Shown: in pieces, positions 8,154 to 15,970 of the stretch
How the letters are laid out: every line of letters starts with the position of its first letter
Position numbering within the stretch: position 1 is the first letter of the stretch
Assembly: GCA_026992635.1 (NCBI GenBank)
Contig: JALWYU010000083.1
Span: 1-43,687 of the forward strand
Length of the DNA: 43,687 bases
Origin: Bacteroidota bacterium
Lineage (GTDB): Bacteria; Bacteroidota; Bacteroidia; JAADEI01
Reading direction: 5' to 3'
The notes under the pieces: generated by a model
What the model saw: only the letters and a program-made list of their open reading frames with translations
Told to the model about the DNA's origin: nothing
Databases searched by the model: none
Made by a program: the position numbers and the translations under genes

Positions 8154-8560
8154 GCGTGGGATCGGAGTTCGTGAGGGGACAATGTCAGCGGTCGGATTTG
8201 CCTCTTCACAACCGCCTGAACTACACCAATCAACCCCGGTTTCTCAATCAGGGTTTTTGTTTTCTGGTGAGGGGACGAAGGTGCTAGCCTTTTATCCGAT
8301 TGCCTCAATTAATCCATATGAAATGAAGAAGCAAGTCCCAACAAACAGCTTTTCTTTTTCTGATAGGGCATCCTTTTTCCTTTTCTTTGTGCTGTGCTAT
8401 TCTGGCGTACTGGATTGCCGACAAATTCATGCTACGCGACTGAGACAACCGTGTGTGTCAGCAAGACAGAAAGTGGCTCTGAACACGTGAATACAGGTCT
8501 CTGTACGTCTTCACATGCGTGCTATATGCTTTGAAATGGCAACTTGTTAAACAAATTGGC

Positions 8561-8577
8561 TCATAGGGATTAACTGG
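8561..8577 (+). repeat. Short dispersed motif, copy 1
   Basis: TCATAGGGATTAACTGG. One mismatch to 8738-8754. Its reverse complement core (CAATTAATCC) recurs at 8306 and 13778. Confidence 0.4.
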
Positions 8578-8737
8578 CAGGTGCCCACTTCGCAGATTAG
8601 ACCGTGACGCAAAGAGCTCCCTATTGAGCAATTGAACCTGCTGTGTCAAAGTGTGGGTCAGGACTGTCTTCAGCACAGGTGTCTGCCTTCCTTAGGGGCA
8701 AGAACCTGTAACCATTAAGCAAGCAACTCAGAGGAAT

Positions 8738-8754
8738 TCATAGGGATTAATTGG
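8738..8754 (+). repeat. Short dispersed motif, copy 2
   Basis: TCATAGGGATTAATTGG. Same orientation as 8561-8577 and 177 bp away. Function unknown. Confidence 0.4.
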
Positions 8755-9190
8755 TCTGTTCAGGCTGACCACAGCCAATCCTGTCTAACCGTCCGTACCA
8801 CCGTAAGCGAAGCCGCCGTATTCTTGAAGACAAGCATGAGTGGTAAAAGGGCGCGGGGACGCCAAGATCAGGGTACAGTGGAATGGTCAACAACGTGCAA
8901 ATTCATGGCTGATTGACTTAAATGCCTGTTAGAAAGGTGTATAGGTCATGCCTTTTTGTCTGTGCAAATAAAACTTTGCGGTGCTCGTGGGTTGGCTTCT
9001 GCATTTGCCCTGCTTACCTTATTCCTGAAACGACCAAAATTAAAGTGAAGAGGCAATCATGCAATGCGGACGGCTCATGCTACCAGCCACCACATCTCTC
9101 ACATTCCGGTCCTGTCCTGCATGGCATCAATGTTGCGTACTGCAAAATCTCCTGGAGCCTGATTTTTAAACAACTGAAAATCAGGGTGTC

Positions 9191-9811
9191 ATGCCAAAGA
9201 AGATACTCAAATGGCTCAAAATCCTCATTCCCCTCCTCGTTTTGCTTCTGTTGATCCAGTGGATATACAGCACAGTGGTGGGAACATACAACCAGCTCAT
9301 TTCCATGGACGAATCAGTCAAAACAGCCTTTTCGCAAGTGCAGGTTCAGTATCAACGGCGGGCAGACCTCATCCCTAATCTTGTTGAGGTGGTTAAAGGA
9401 TATGCGAAACACGAAAAGGATGTGCTGGTGGGGGTTACGGAAGCCAGAGCCAGGGTTGGGCAGGTGAATCTCAACATGGGGGGAGGCAAGGGCATCACGC
9501 CCGAAGCCATTCAGCAATTTATGGAGGCTCAGGGTGCGCTTACCGAGGCATTAAGCAGACTGATGGTCGTAGTGGAACGCTATCCAGAACTCAAGGCGGA
9601 CCAGCGCTTCGCCGAATTGCAAGCCCAGCTGGAGGGTACCGAAAACCGCATCGCCTTCGCCAGAAATCAATATAATGAAGCCGTGCAGCAATTTAATACT
9701 TATCTCAGACGGTTTCCCAACAACATTATTGCCAATTTCTTTGATTTCCAACCATATCCATACTTTGAGGCAGAGAAGGGAGCCGAAAAAGCCCCAACAG
9801 TGAAGTTTTAA
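9191..9811 (+). CDS. lemA: LemA family protein
   Basis: A 206-aa protein matching LemA in length and layout. There is an N-terminal transmembrane anchor (KILIPLLVLLLLIQWIY), then the family core: YNQLISMDESVKTAFSQVQV, QYQRRADLIPNLVEVVKGYA and HEKDVLVGVTEARA. Later come RFAELQAQLEGTENRIAFAR and the C-terminal YNEAVQQFNTYLRRFPNN. LemA is a membrane-anchored, mostly helical bundle exposed outside the inner membrane; its biochemical role is not settled. It is typically next to TPM-domain genes, as here. ATG 9191 places the hydrophobic segment directly after a short Lys-rich start. Confidence 0.95.
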   Translation: MPKKILKWLKILIPLLVLLLLIQWIYSTVVGTYNQLISMDESVKTAFSQVQVQYQRRADLIPNLVEVVKGYAKHEKDVLVGVTEARARVGQVNLNMGGGKGITPEAIQQFMEAQGALTEALSRLMVVVERYPELKADQRFAELQAQLEGTENRIAFARNQYNEAVQQFNTYLRRFPNNIIANFFDFQPYPYFEAEKGAEKAPTVKF

Positions 9812-9906
9812 AATTGGCAGAGTGCTTGCTTATTCCTCCATGCCTCTGTGGGTAAAAGGGCTTTACGGTGGGTGGTTCCCGCAAAGAAATGGTTAAAAGC
9901 TGTTGA

Positions 9907-10401
9907 GTGATGCGTGGATTGTGGAAGAGGGTGCCATGGTCAGGGTTTAAAAGAAAAAATGTAAACAGGAAAGAGAAGGAAAAAGCCCTTACCCGGCAGG
10001 AAGCAGAAGCCATCAAGCAGGCAATTCAGGAGGCAGAACAGAAAACATCTGCCGAAATTCGTGTGGTGGTGGAAAAACATCTGGATGGAGATCCCTACCA
10101 GAAGGCAGTGGAATTCTTTGAGAAACTGGGAATGACAAAAACACAGCAGAGAAACGGAGTGCTCATCTATGTGGCGAGGGAAAGTAGAAAATTCGCAATC
10201 ATCGGAGATGAAGGGATTCATCAACATGTAGGAGATGTGTTCTGGCAGGAAGTGGCACAGGAGATGAAAACTCTGTTTCAACAAGGGCAATTCGTAGAGG
10301 GCATCAAAGCAGGGGTGAGAAGAGTCGGGGAAGTTTTGAGTAAATACTTCCCATGGCAGGAAGGAGATATTAATGAACTATCCGATGAGGTGGTTTATTA
10401 G
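9907..10401 (+). CDS. TPM-domain protein, short form
   Basis: A 164-aa protein with one TPM domain (about 25-145): LTRQEAEAIKQAIQEAEQKT, SAEIRVVVEKHL, and then the usual RNGVLIYVARESRKFAIIGD and GIHQHVGDVFWQEV. No signal peptide and no C-terminal membrane helices. TPM domains occur in exported or membrane-associated proteins, some with phosphatase activity, and this short form is often found between lemA and the longer TPM gene. It overlaps the next gene by 29 nt, which supports co-translation. The exact start (first or second ATG of MMRG, or later) is uncertain because residues 1-22 are not part of the domain. Confidence 0.85.
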   Translation: MMRGLWKRVPWSGFKRKNVNRKEKEKALTRQEAEAIKQAIQEAEQKTSAEIRVVVEKHLDGDPYQKAVEFFEKLGMTKTQQRNGVLIYVARESRKFAIIGDEGIHQHVGDVFWQEVAQEMKTLFQQGQFVEGIKAGVRRVGEVLSKYFPWQEGDINELSDEVVY

Positions 10402-11584
10402 TCTGGCTCTTGGAGTGGGCGTGGGGCTCTATCAATATGCCATGGCAAATTATGAGGATTGTCTGCCCGAACCTTCTTCTCAGCATCTGTTATATCTTCT
10501 CAGTCCGCAAGCTACTTCTTTACTTGATGCCGCTACGATAGAAGCCAGCCTGCGTAAGTGGTATGACAGCGGGTTACAGATGGTGGTGATTGTTACCGAC
10601 ACACTTTGCGGAATGGACATTGCCATGTATGCCAATGCAATTGGTGAACGATGGGGGGTGGGCAAAGAGAAAAAGGACAATGGTATTGTGATTGTTATGG
10701 TTCCCAAAGCAGGAAACCGAAAAGGGAAATTATTCATAGCACCGGGTAGAGGGATTCAGGGCGTGCTGCCGGATGCATATGTAAAACGCCTGGCTCAACA
10801 AACTGCTCGGAACTATTTCATGAAGGGTAAGATTACAGAAGGCTTAACCATTCTTATTCAACGTTTGGGAGAAAAAGTCTTAAGTGAACAAGAAGAAGTT
10901 GCAGAGGAGCTATATACAGATACGTATGAGCATGAAGCTGCCGAAGAAAGCCTTTTATCCGGTGCCATCAGCATCATTACTGAGTTGCTTAAGCCGCTTT
11001 TTACATTCTGGGGATTGCTCTTGTTTTTGTTGTCTCTCCCCATTCTTGGGTATATCATGGGGTATGCAGGAAAAGCACGGAGCAACATTGGTCACAACAC
11101 CCGGGGTGTCATCAAGGGATTTTATGAAGCTTTCATGACTGGTATAAGCTGGGCATTATCTATCTCGCTGCTGGCACTCTTCTCAGGAAATGAATTGTGG
11201 ATTCCTGCATCCTTTGTGATTGCTCTCATCGCTTTTTTGGCGGGATTTTTGGTTCTATGGAAGTATCCTGAATTCATAGATTTCTTGTGTGACAAAACAT
11301 ATTTATTTCTACTTCCGTTATTGCCGGTCGGACTACAAATTTTACCTGTCGCAATGCTACTCAAAATGATTGCTCAGTGGATCTTTTTAGGGGAAACAGA
11401 TGTGAAGGTTTCTTTAGTGGGGGCGTCTTCGGGGACATCTTCTTCAGGTGGTAGCAGTTATAGTGGCAGCGATTACAGCAGTAGTAGTAGCAGTAGTAGT
11501 TATAGCAGTGGTGGCAGTAGTGGTGGCTCAATCACCTTTGGTGGAGGGCGCTTCAACGGCGGAGGAGCAGGGGCAGAATGGTAA
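10373..11584 (+). CDS. TPM-domain membrane protein, paralogue 1, with Ser/Gly-rich tail
   Basis: 403 aa. A signal peptide (about 1-24) precedes YEDCLPEP. The TPM domain (about 35-170) has the motif DTLCGMDIAMYAN, then RWGVG, DNGIVIVMVPK and APGRGIQGVLPDAYV. Two conserved Cys (after the signal peptide and in LCGMD) are shared by all three paralogues and may pair. Several transmembrane helices follow (about 205-345). A poly-Ser/Gly linker encoded by AGT/AGC repeats then leads to the C-terminus ITFGGGRFNGGGAGAEW. That Gly-rich tail ending in Trp is typical of long TPM proteins. The gene overlaps its neighbours at both ends and is part of the lemA operon. Confidence 0.85.
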   Translation: MNYPMRWFISLALGVGVGLYQYAMANYEDCLPEPSSQHLLYLLSPQATSLLDAATIEASLRKWYDSGLQMVVIVTDTLCGMDIAMYANAIGERWGVGKEKKDNGIVIVMVPKAGNRKGKLFIAPGRGIQGVLPDAYVKRLAQQTARNYFMKGKITEGLTILIQRLGEKVLSEQEEVAEELYTDTYEHEAAEESLLSGAISIITELLKPLFTFWGLLLFLLSLPILGYIMGYAGKARSNIGHNTRGVIKGFYEAFMTGISWALSISLLALFSGNELWIPASFVIALIAFLAGFLVLWKYPEFIDFLCDKTYLFLLPLLPVGLQILPVAMLLKMIAQWIFLGETDVKVSLVGASSGTSSSGGSSYSGSDYSSSSSSSSYSSGGSSGGSITFGGGRFNGGGAGAEW

Positions 11585-12723
11585 AAGTAAAAGCGATGAT
11601 ACGGAAAATAGGAAGAAGGTGGCTATTATTTGTTGCTTATATTATCATGTTTGTAGAGTCATCAGATATTGTCTGGGCAGATTGTTTCCCTTCACAGGAA
11701 AACCAGCTTGTTTATGTGCAATCACAGACTACTGACATTGATGCGTCCCAGTTGGAAAGCACACTTCAACAGTTTTACGACGAAGGGCTTCAGATGATTC
11801 TGGTCATTACCGACACGCTTTGTGGAATGGACATTGCTATGTATGCCAACAGGATAGGGCAAAATTGGGGAGTGGGCACAGAAGGATTGGACGATGGAGT
11901 AATTATTGTGATGGTTCCCAAAAGGGGAAGTTATAGAGGGCAGTTGTTCGTGGCGCCAGGTAGGGGAGTGCAGGGAGTCCTGCCCGATGCATATGTAAAG
12001 CGACTTACAGATGCCACAGTTCGTGAATTCTTCGCGAATGGGCAATACACAGAGGGCTTGCTTTCACTTGTCAATCAACTGGCTCAAAAAGTGAAAGAGG
12101 AACGGCAACTGTCGGAAAGAGAAACGATGACACTTGAAGAGTTTGTCGGGGAAGCGGAGGAATCGTCCGGACAGTCTTTCTGGGGAACTGCTTTGAAGAT
12201 TTTATTATGGCTGTTTATCGTTGCTTATTCCACCGTGGTTCTTATGTATGTTACAGGCAATGCCGGGATAGCACGGTTTTTCCAGGGCGCCAATCCTGCA
12301 AGGACCATTGATGCATGGAAAGAAGCAGTGTTAACGGCTATTGGCTGGTCGGCAGTGGTTGGACTTATCACATGGAACTGGATGTGGGGAGTGATAATAT
12401 TTGCTGTGTTAGGAGTTGCTGTAATGGTTGGATATTTCTTTCTCTACACAAACACACGACTTCTGGTTATGCTGACCAAAAAAGTGGAGTGGTATCTTTT
12501 ACCGCTGGCACTGGTCATCATTGGATTATGGGTGTTTGTGAAATTAATTCCATATCTTGACACATCGCGACGTAGAAGGCATCATCACGATGACCATCAT
12601 CATGAAGAGAGCAGACATTATGACGAATCGCCCCGTGAAGAGTATTCTTCTTCCGGTGGAGGAAGAGCTATTGAATTTGGTGGAGGACAGTTCAATGGAG
12701 GGGGAGCAGGCAGTTCATGGTGA
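11578..12723 (+). CDS. TPM-domain membrane protein, paralogue 2, with His-rich linker
   Basis: 381 aa, same architecture as its neighbours: Lys/Arg-rich start and hydrophobic signal, ADCFPSQE, and a TPM domain with DTLCGMDIAMYAN, NWGVG, DDGVIIVMVPK and APGRGVQGVLPDAYVKRL. Transmembrane segments follow at about 195-325. It differs in the linker, which is His/Asp/Glu-rich (RRRHHHDDHHHEESRHYDE) and could bind metal. It ends FGGGQFNGGGAGSSW. The start overlaps paralogue 1 by 7 nt. Confidence 0.85.
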   Translation: MVKVKAMIRKIGRRWLLFVAYIIMFVESSDIVWADCFPSQENQLVYVQSQTTDIDASQLESTLQQFYDEGLQMILVITDTLCGMDIAMYANRIGQNWGVGTEGLDDGVIIVMVPKRGSYRGQLFVAPGRGVQGVLPDAYVKRLTDATVREFFANGQYTEGLLSLVNQLAQKVKEERQLSERETMTLEEFVGEAEESSGQSFWGTALKILLWLFIVAYSTVVLMYVTGNAGIARFFQGANPARTIDAWKEAVLTAIGWSAVVGLITWNWMWGVIIFAVLGVAVMVGYFFLYTNTRLLVMLTKKVEWYLLPLALVIIGLWVFVKLIPYLDTSRRRRHHHDDHHHEESRHYDESPREEYSSSGGGRAIEFGGGQFNGGGAGSSW

Positions 12724-12727
12724 CAGG

Positions 12728-13759
12728 GTGTTATGTAATGATGTCGGAGGCTTGATAAAGGCATTCGTTTTCATTGCACTGGTATGGTTGGGCTTTGCTA
12801 AAACATATGTATATGCTTCATGTCTTCCTTCCTCACAGGACAAACTGGTCTATGTGCTTTCGGATAGTGTTTATATTGACGAGGTAAGGGTAGAGGAGCA
12901 TCTGAGGAATTTTTATTCACAAAAGGTTCAAATTGTGGTCATAATCACCGACACGCTTTGTGGGATGGACATTGCTATGTATGCAAACACAATTGGAGAA
13001 AAATGGGGTGTGGGGACAGAAGGCTGGGACGATGGGGTGGTAATAGTTGTGGTGCCAAAAACTAAAACAAATAAAGGTGCCCTGTTTGTGGCTACAGGGA
13101 GACGTATTCAGGGGGCATTGCCCGATGCACTCGTTAAGAGACTAACATCTGCTACTGTAGATAGATTTCTCAAAAAAGGAGAATTTACAGAAGGGTTAAT
13201 CTGGATTACTCAACAACTGGCAAGCAAAGTCGTTGAAGAACAGGCAACATTTGAGGAAGCTCCTCAAACCGGGCAGGAGACTGAATCTACTTCAATATGG
13301 TATTATGTGGGACTATTTTTTATTTTCATCTACGGGTTTTTTGTATATCTACACTTATTGGGACAGGGAGGCGTTCAAGGGGCAAATCTTGGTTTGTCTG
13401 CAAAAGGGTTATTTAGTGTTATTATTAATTCCTTTAAAATTAGTTTTTCATGGGCAATAATCGTGTTTTTGATTATGCAAAGTATTGCATGGGCTGGATT
13501 GGTATTTGTCGGTGGCTTGATGTCTGAACTGATTGGGTCAGTGGTGTTGGGCAAACAACCGAAAATAGCCAGAGCCCTTGTACATAAAACTTCTTTTGTA
13601 ATAACAATATTAATGGTTGTTTTTGACATTCTAGCACGCAGCAGAGGCTCTGGAACCACGGTCATCTCGGGTTCTGGAACTTCTTCTTCCCCAAAGGAAC
13701 CATTTATCAAATTTGGTGGCGGTCGCTTTAACGGGGGAGGGGCAGGCAGCTCATGGTAA
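12728..13759 (+). CDS. TPM-domain membrane protein, paralogue 3
   Basis: The frame is open from 12557, but the upstream part overlaps paralogue 2 and lacks protein character, so GTG 12728 (343 aa) is preferred. It puts a hydrophobic signal (KAFVFIALVWLGFAKTYVYA) right before SCLPSSQ, as in the other two. The TPM domain has DTLCGMDIAMYAN, KWGVG, DDGVVIVVVPK and ATGRRIQGALPDALVKRL. Three or so transmembrane segments follow, and the end is IKFGGGRFNGGGAGSSW. The usual GxG of the domain is ATGRR here. It starts 5 nt after the preceding stop. Confidence 0.85.
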   Translation: MLCNDVGGLIKAFVFIALVWLGFAKTYVYASCLPSSQDKLVYVLSDSVYIDEVRVEEHLRNFYSQKVQIVVIITDTLCGMDIAMYANTIGEKWGVGTEGWDDGVVIVVVPKTKTNKGALFVATGRRIQGALPDALVKRLTSATVDRFLKKGEFTEGLIWITQQLASKVVEEQATFEEAPQTGQETESTSIWYYVGLFFIFIYGFFVYLHLLGQGGVQGANLGLSAKGLFSVIINSFKISFSWAIIVFLIMQSIAWAGLVFVGGLMSELIGSVVLGKQPKIARALVHKTSFVITILMVVFDILARSRGSGTTVISGSGTSSSPKEPFIKFGGGRFNGGGAGSSW

Positions 13760-13852
13760 AGATCCAATCAATCTCGTCAATTAATCCCTCCATAGGTTTT
13801 GACGTTGCCTTTTTTCCTTTCAAGGCGCCTTATTAATCATGGCAAATTCTGT

Positions 13853-13894
13853 CAGACAGCAACGATTCCTATGGGCTTAAAGTGGGGGATTCAG
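13853..13894 (+). repeat. 42-bp dispersed element, copy 1
   Basis: Shares the uninterrupted core GATTCCTATGGGCTTAAAGT with 34334-34375, with 6 mismatches over 42 bp. Both copies are intergenic and near the 3' end of a minus-strand gene. No inverted-repeat structure or ORF was seen. Confidence 0.6.
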
Positions 13895-14162
13895 TTGTAT
13901 GGTTGAGGTGCTCCGGTTTTGATGCCTTCGTTTTTTTTTTTTGCGCGAATGATCAGAGCGGTTAACGGGTGGTGATTACCGGTTGTCAGTTGATGGGCTT
14001 AGTCGTAGCGTATTCCACTGTTGTTTGTTTCATCTGTATTTTTGCTTTTTGAATGTAATCTGTCACCGCTAATTTTTGCAAGCAATTGATTCAGAAAAGT
14101 TTGAAATTTTTTGAATGACTGTTGTTTGACGTTGCTGTGGAAGGCAATCGTGCGCTTGCGTG

Positions 14163-14199
14163 GTTGCAATCCTTCGTTTGCTGGACCTGCTGCAGGAAC
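14163..14199 (-). repeat. Solitary degenerate CRISPR repeat
   Basis: A 37-nt match to the array repeat at 19075-19891 in the same orientation, with 6 differences (positions 3, 14, 29, 30, 33 and 35 of the plus-strand repeat). Two of these (C3T and A33G) are also in the array's terminal repeat at 19075. No second repeat lies within 100 bp on either side. It is 110 bp past the stop of the 549-aa gene. In the inferred transcribed orientation it keeps GGATTGC at its 3' end, and TCCT/AGGA can still pair. Confidence 0.8.
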
Positions 14200-14308
14200 G
14201 ATATGAATTCTCGCGTATCCTCTGAAAGGACATAGTACCTGAGGTGCGCCGGTATCAAGTGTTCACGCCCCATGTCCTGCGTTTCCGCTATTTACAATGT
14301 ACGCCATG

Positions 14309-15958
14309 TCAGTTATTAAGTGTCAAACAGAAGTGCAGGCGTCGTTCCAGCATGCGCACCACGCGTTCATCTGTCAGCTCGTACCAGTCCTCTTGGCTAT
14401 AGTCTTTTACCCCTGCCATCTTGCGCATAGTGATATCGTAAGAGGCAAGCAGGAATTTGAGTAGTTCATCGCTGAGCTTGAACAAACGACTGTAAGCCTC
14501 TAAGGAATCCACTTCTTTAATTACGTACTTGCTTACGGCGATAGCCAGCTTGCGCTGGTCTATATCTCCGCTGTCATCGCGTATATTGCCCAATCTTTCC
14601 TCTATTTCGCCAGCAATATGGGAAGCCTGTACGCTCCAGAACAAGGGATGGCGCGGAACTAAATCCCGTGCTATCGTGTAGAAGATGAAGGTTTCCGCTA
14701 ACCCGCGGCGAAACTCCCTGATTCCCTTAATATGATTGTTGGTTCTGATAAACTTCCGGTAGAAGTCGTGGTAAATATGTCCATACCACTGGTAATAGCC
14801 AGTTGTCCCAATACGCCGCATGTACGAGTTCAATGCAAGTATAAATTGCCTAATAAACTCGTAGCGCTGCCAGACTAAGTCAAACCATTTATCGTAATCG
14901 TTCGTGGAAAGGATCTTAGTGTTTTCATCCCATTTGGCTTCTTCCTCTATGTACGTCTTGCGCCATTCATCAGATCTCCACTCTAACCCCTCTACTTTGG
15001 GTTCGTAGATTGCCTCGTAGGGCTTAAGAAGGTTTTCGTCTTCCGTTGCCAGTATCATTAGTTTAGCGAGGTTGAACACGCGCCGGACAATTGTTTCTTC
15101 CTTTGCCCGGTAGGTGCTCCAGTCCATTCTAGAGCGCTTATGCCAGCCGATTTCATCCGGCTTACGTAACAGGGCGAACCACGTGAATATGTTAAATGAA
15201 AGGTGGAGGGCGTGCGACATAGCCAGCATCCCCGTATAGTTGTCCATGCTCACTTCAACTCCACGTTTTTCCAGCTCTTCCACACGTTCCGCCACATAGT
15301 TGATGTTAATCATCTGGAAGGGCAGTCTATGCTTGCGCCTGTCAAAAAACAGTCTGTCGGGTGCGTAGATGTCAGTCTTGAAGTCAAACATCCAGCGGGC
15401 GTAGAACACCGCCATCTTCTTCCCCACCACGTTCTCCATCAACTTGTAGAGCATGTAGATGGACATCGCCTCGTTGAAGTTCACATAACTGAAGGCAAAC
15501 AGGTAGCAGAAGTGGACAAGCAGTTCAAAGGCGCGATTAGAAGTGAAGATGGCGTTTATGGTGTTGTTGACGTTGGTTTCTGAAAATACTTCATTGTAGT
15601 AGCGGATTGCCGGGTCAATGTCAATCACGTTCTTCTTCCCGTAAAGTTTTGCGTATTCTCTTTCGGCGATTTGCCAGACTTTGATGAAGTGCTTCATGAT
15701 GTCGCCAATAGGGGTTGCCTCATAGTAGTTGTCTGCGCCATTTGTCTTTGCCTTGATGATGTCTTTGAATAGGCGGACAATCATGGGGAGGACAGCGTAC
15801 TGTGCGACTTCGTATGGTCTGGCAGGCGTATGTGCTACAATTAAACCCTCCGCCGCCAATGTTGCCAATCCCCTGTATTCCTTGTCAATCTTTATTGAAG
15901 CTTCGCTGAATAAAGCCCGATAGGTGTTCAAGTGTTCCTCGTAGTTGACTTTGGCCAT
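14309..15958 (-). CDS. Unrecognised helical protein paired with an AAA+ ATPase
   Basis: 549 aa, no signal peptide and no clear transmembrane segment. It is mostly helical and rich in aromatic and charged residues (for example FCYLFAFSYVNF, YQWYGHIYHDFYRKFIR). No catalytic motif was recognised. It starts 12 bp after the stop of the AAA+ gene, so the two are almost certainly co-transcribed and may form a complex in which the ATPase remodels or loads this protein. MoxR-type ATPases usually pair with VWA-domain proteins, and I see no MIDAS motif (DxSxS) here. The gene ends the 19-kb minus-strand block. A solitary CRISPR repeat lies just beyond its 3' end. Its function is unknown. Confidence 0.8.
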   Translation of the reverse strand: MAKVNYEEHLNTYRALFSEASIKIDKEYRGLATLAAEGLIVAHTPARPYEVAQYAVLPMIVRLFKDIIKAKTNGADNYYEATPIGDIMKHFIKVWQIAEREYAKLYGKKNVIDIDPAIRYYNEVFSETNVNNTINAIFTSNRAFELLVHFCYLFAFSYVNFNEAMSIYMLYKLMENVVGKKMAVFYARWMFDFKTDIYAPDRLFFDRRKHRLPFQMININYVAERVEELEKRGVEVSMDNYTGMLAMSHALHLSFNIFTWFALLRKPDEIGWHKRSRMDWSTYRAKEETIVRRVFNLAKLMILATEDENLLKPYEAIYEPKVEGLEWRSDEWRKTYIEEEAKWDENTKILSTNDYDKWFDLVWQRYEFIRQFILALNSYMRRIGTTGYYQWYGHIYHDFYRKFIRTNNHIKGIREFRRGLAETFIFYTIARDLVPRHPLFWSVQASHIAGEIEERLGNIRDDSGDIDQRKLAIAVSKYVIKEVDSLEAYSRLFKLSDELLKFLLASYDITMRKMAGVKDYSQEDWYELTDERVVRMLERRLHFCLTLNN

Positions 15959-15970
15959 GGTTGCTCTATT

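Larger units (their letters stand above)
8154..9190. other. About 1 kb without a convincing gene
   Basis: Short frames occur (for example to 8490), but composition and starts are poor. It contains two copies of TCATAGGGATTAAYTGG (8561-8577 and 8738-8754) and a related inverted sequence at 8306-8321. tmRNA, RNase P and SRP signatures were looked for by eye and not found. The promoter of the lemA operon should lie near its right end. Confidence 0.4.
13760..14308. other. Intergenic region between convergent operons, holding repeats but no gene
   Basis: It separates the TPM operon (plus) from the 549-aa gene (minus), so both transcripts end here. It holds a 42-bp dispersed element (13853-13894), a run of 12 T (13931-13942) and a lone CRISPR-like repeat (14163-14199). 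A minus-strand frame at 14091-14273 exists only across the repeat and is not credible as a gene. Confidence 0.6.

Noticed and set aside
8131-8490. 119-codon plus-strand frame
   Set aside because: Overlaps the end of the preceding membrane protein gene; composition and start are not convincing.
8154-9190. Search for tmRNA, RNase P RNA, SRP RNA or tRNA in the long intergenic region
   Set aside because: No T-arm (GGTTCGA-type), CCA end, or SRP GGAAGCA-type signature was found by eye.
12584-12640. His-rich stretch in TPM paralogue 2 considered as a misassembly or frameshift
   Set aside because: The frame is continuous through it to the conserved FGGGQFNGGGAGSSW tail.
13931-13942. Run of 12 T considered as a phase-variation tract or terminator
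   Set aside because: No start codon or promoter is arranged around it and no stem precedes it; sequencing error in homopolymers is also possible.
14091-14273. 60-codon minus-strand frame
   Set aside because: It spans the solitary CRISPR repeat (its peptide contains VQQTKDCN) and has no other protein-like feature.
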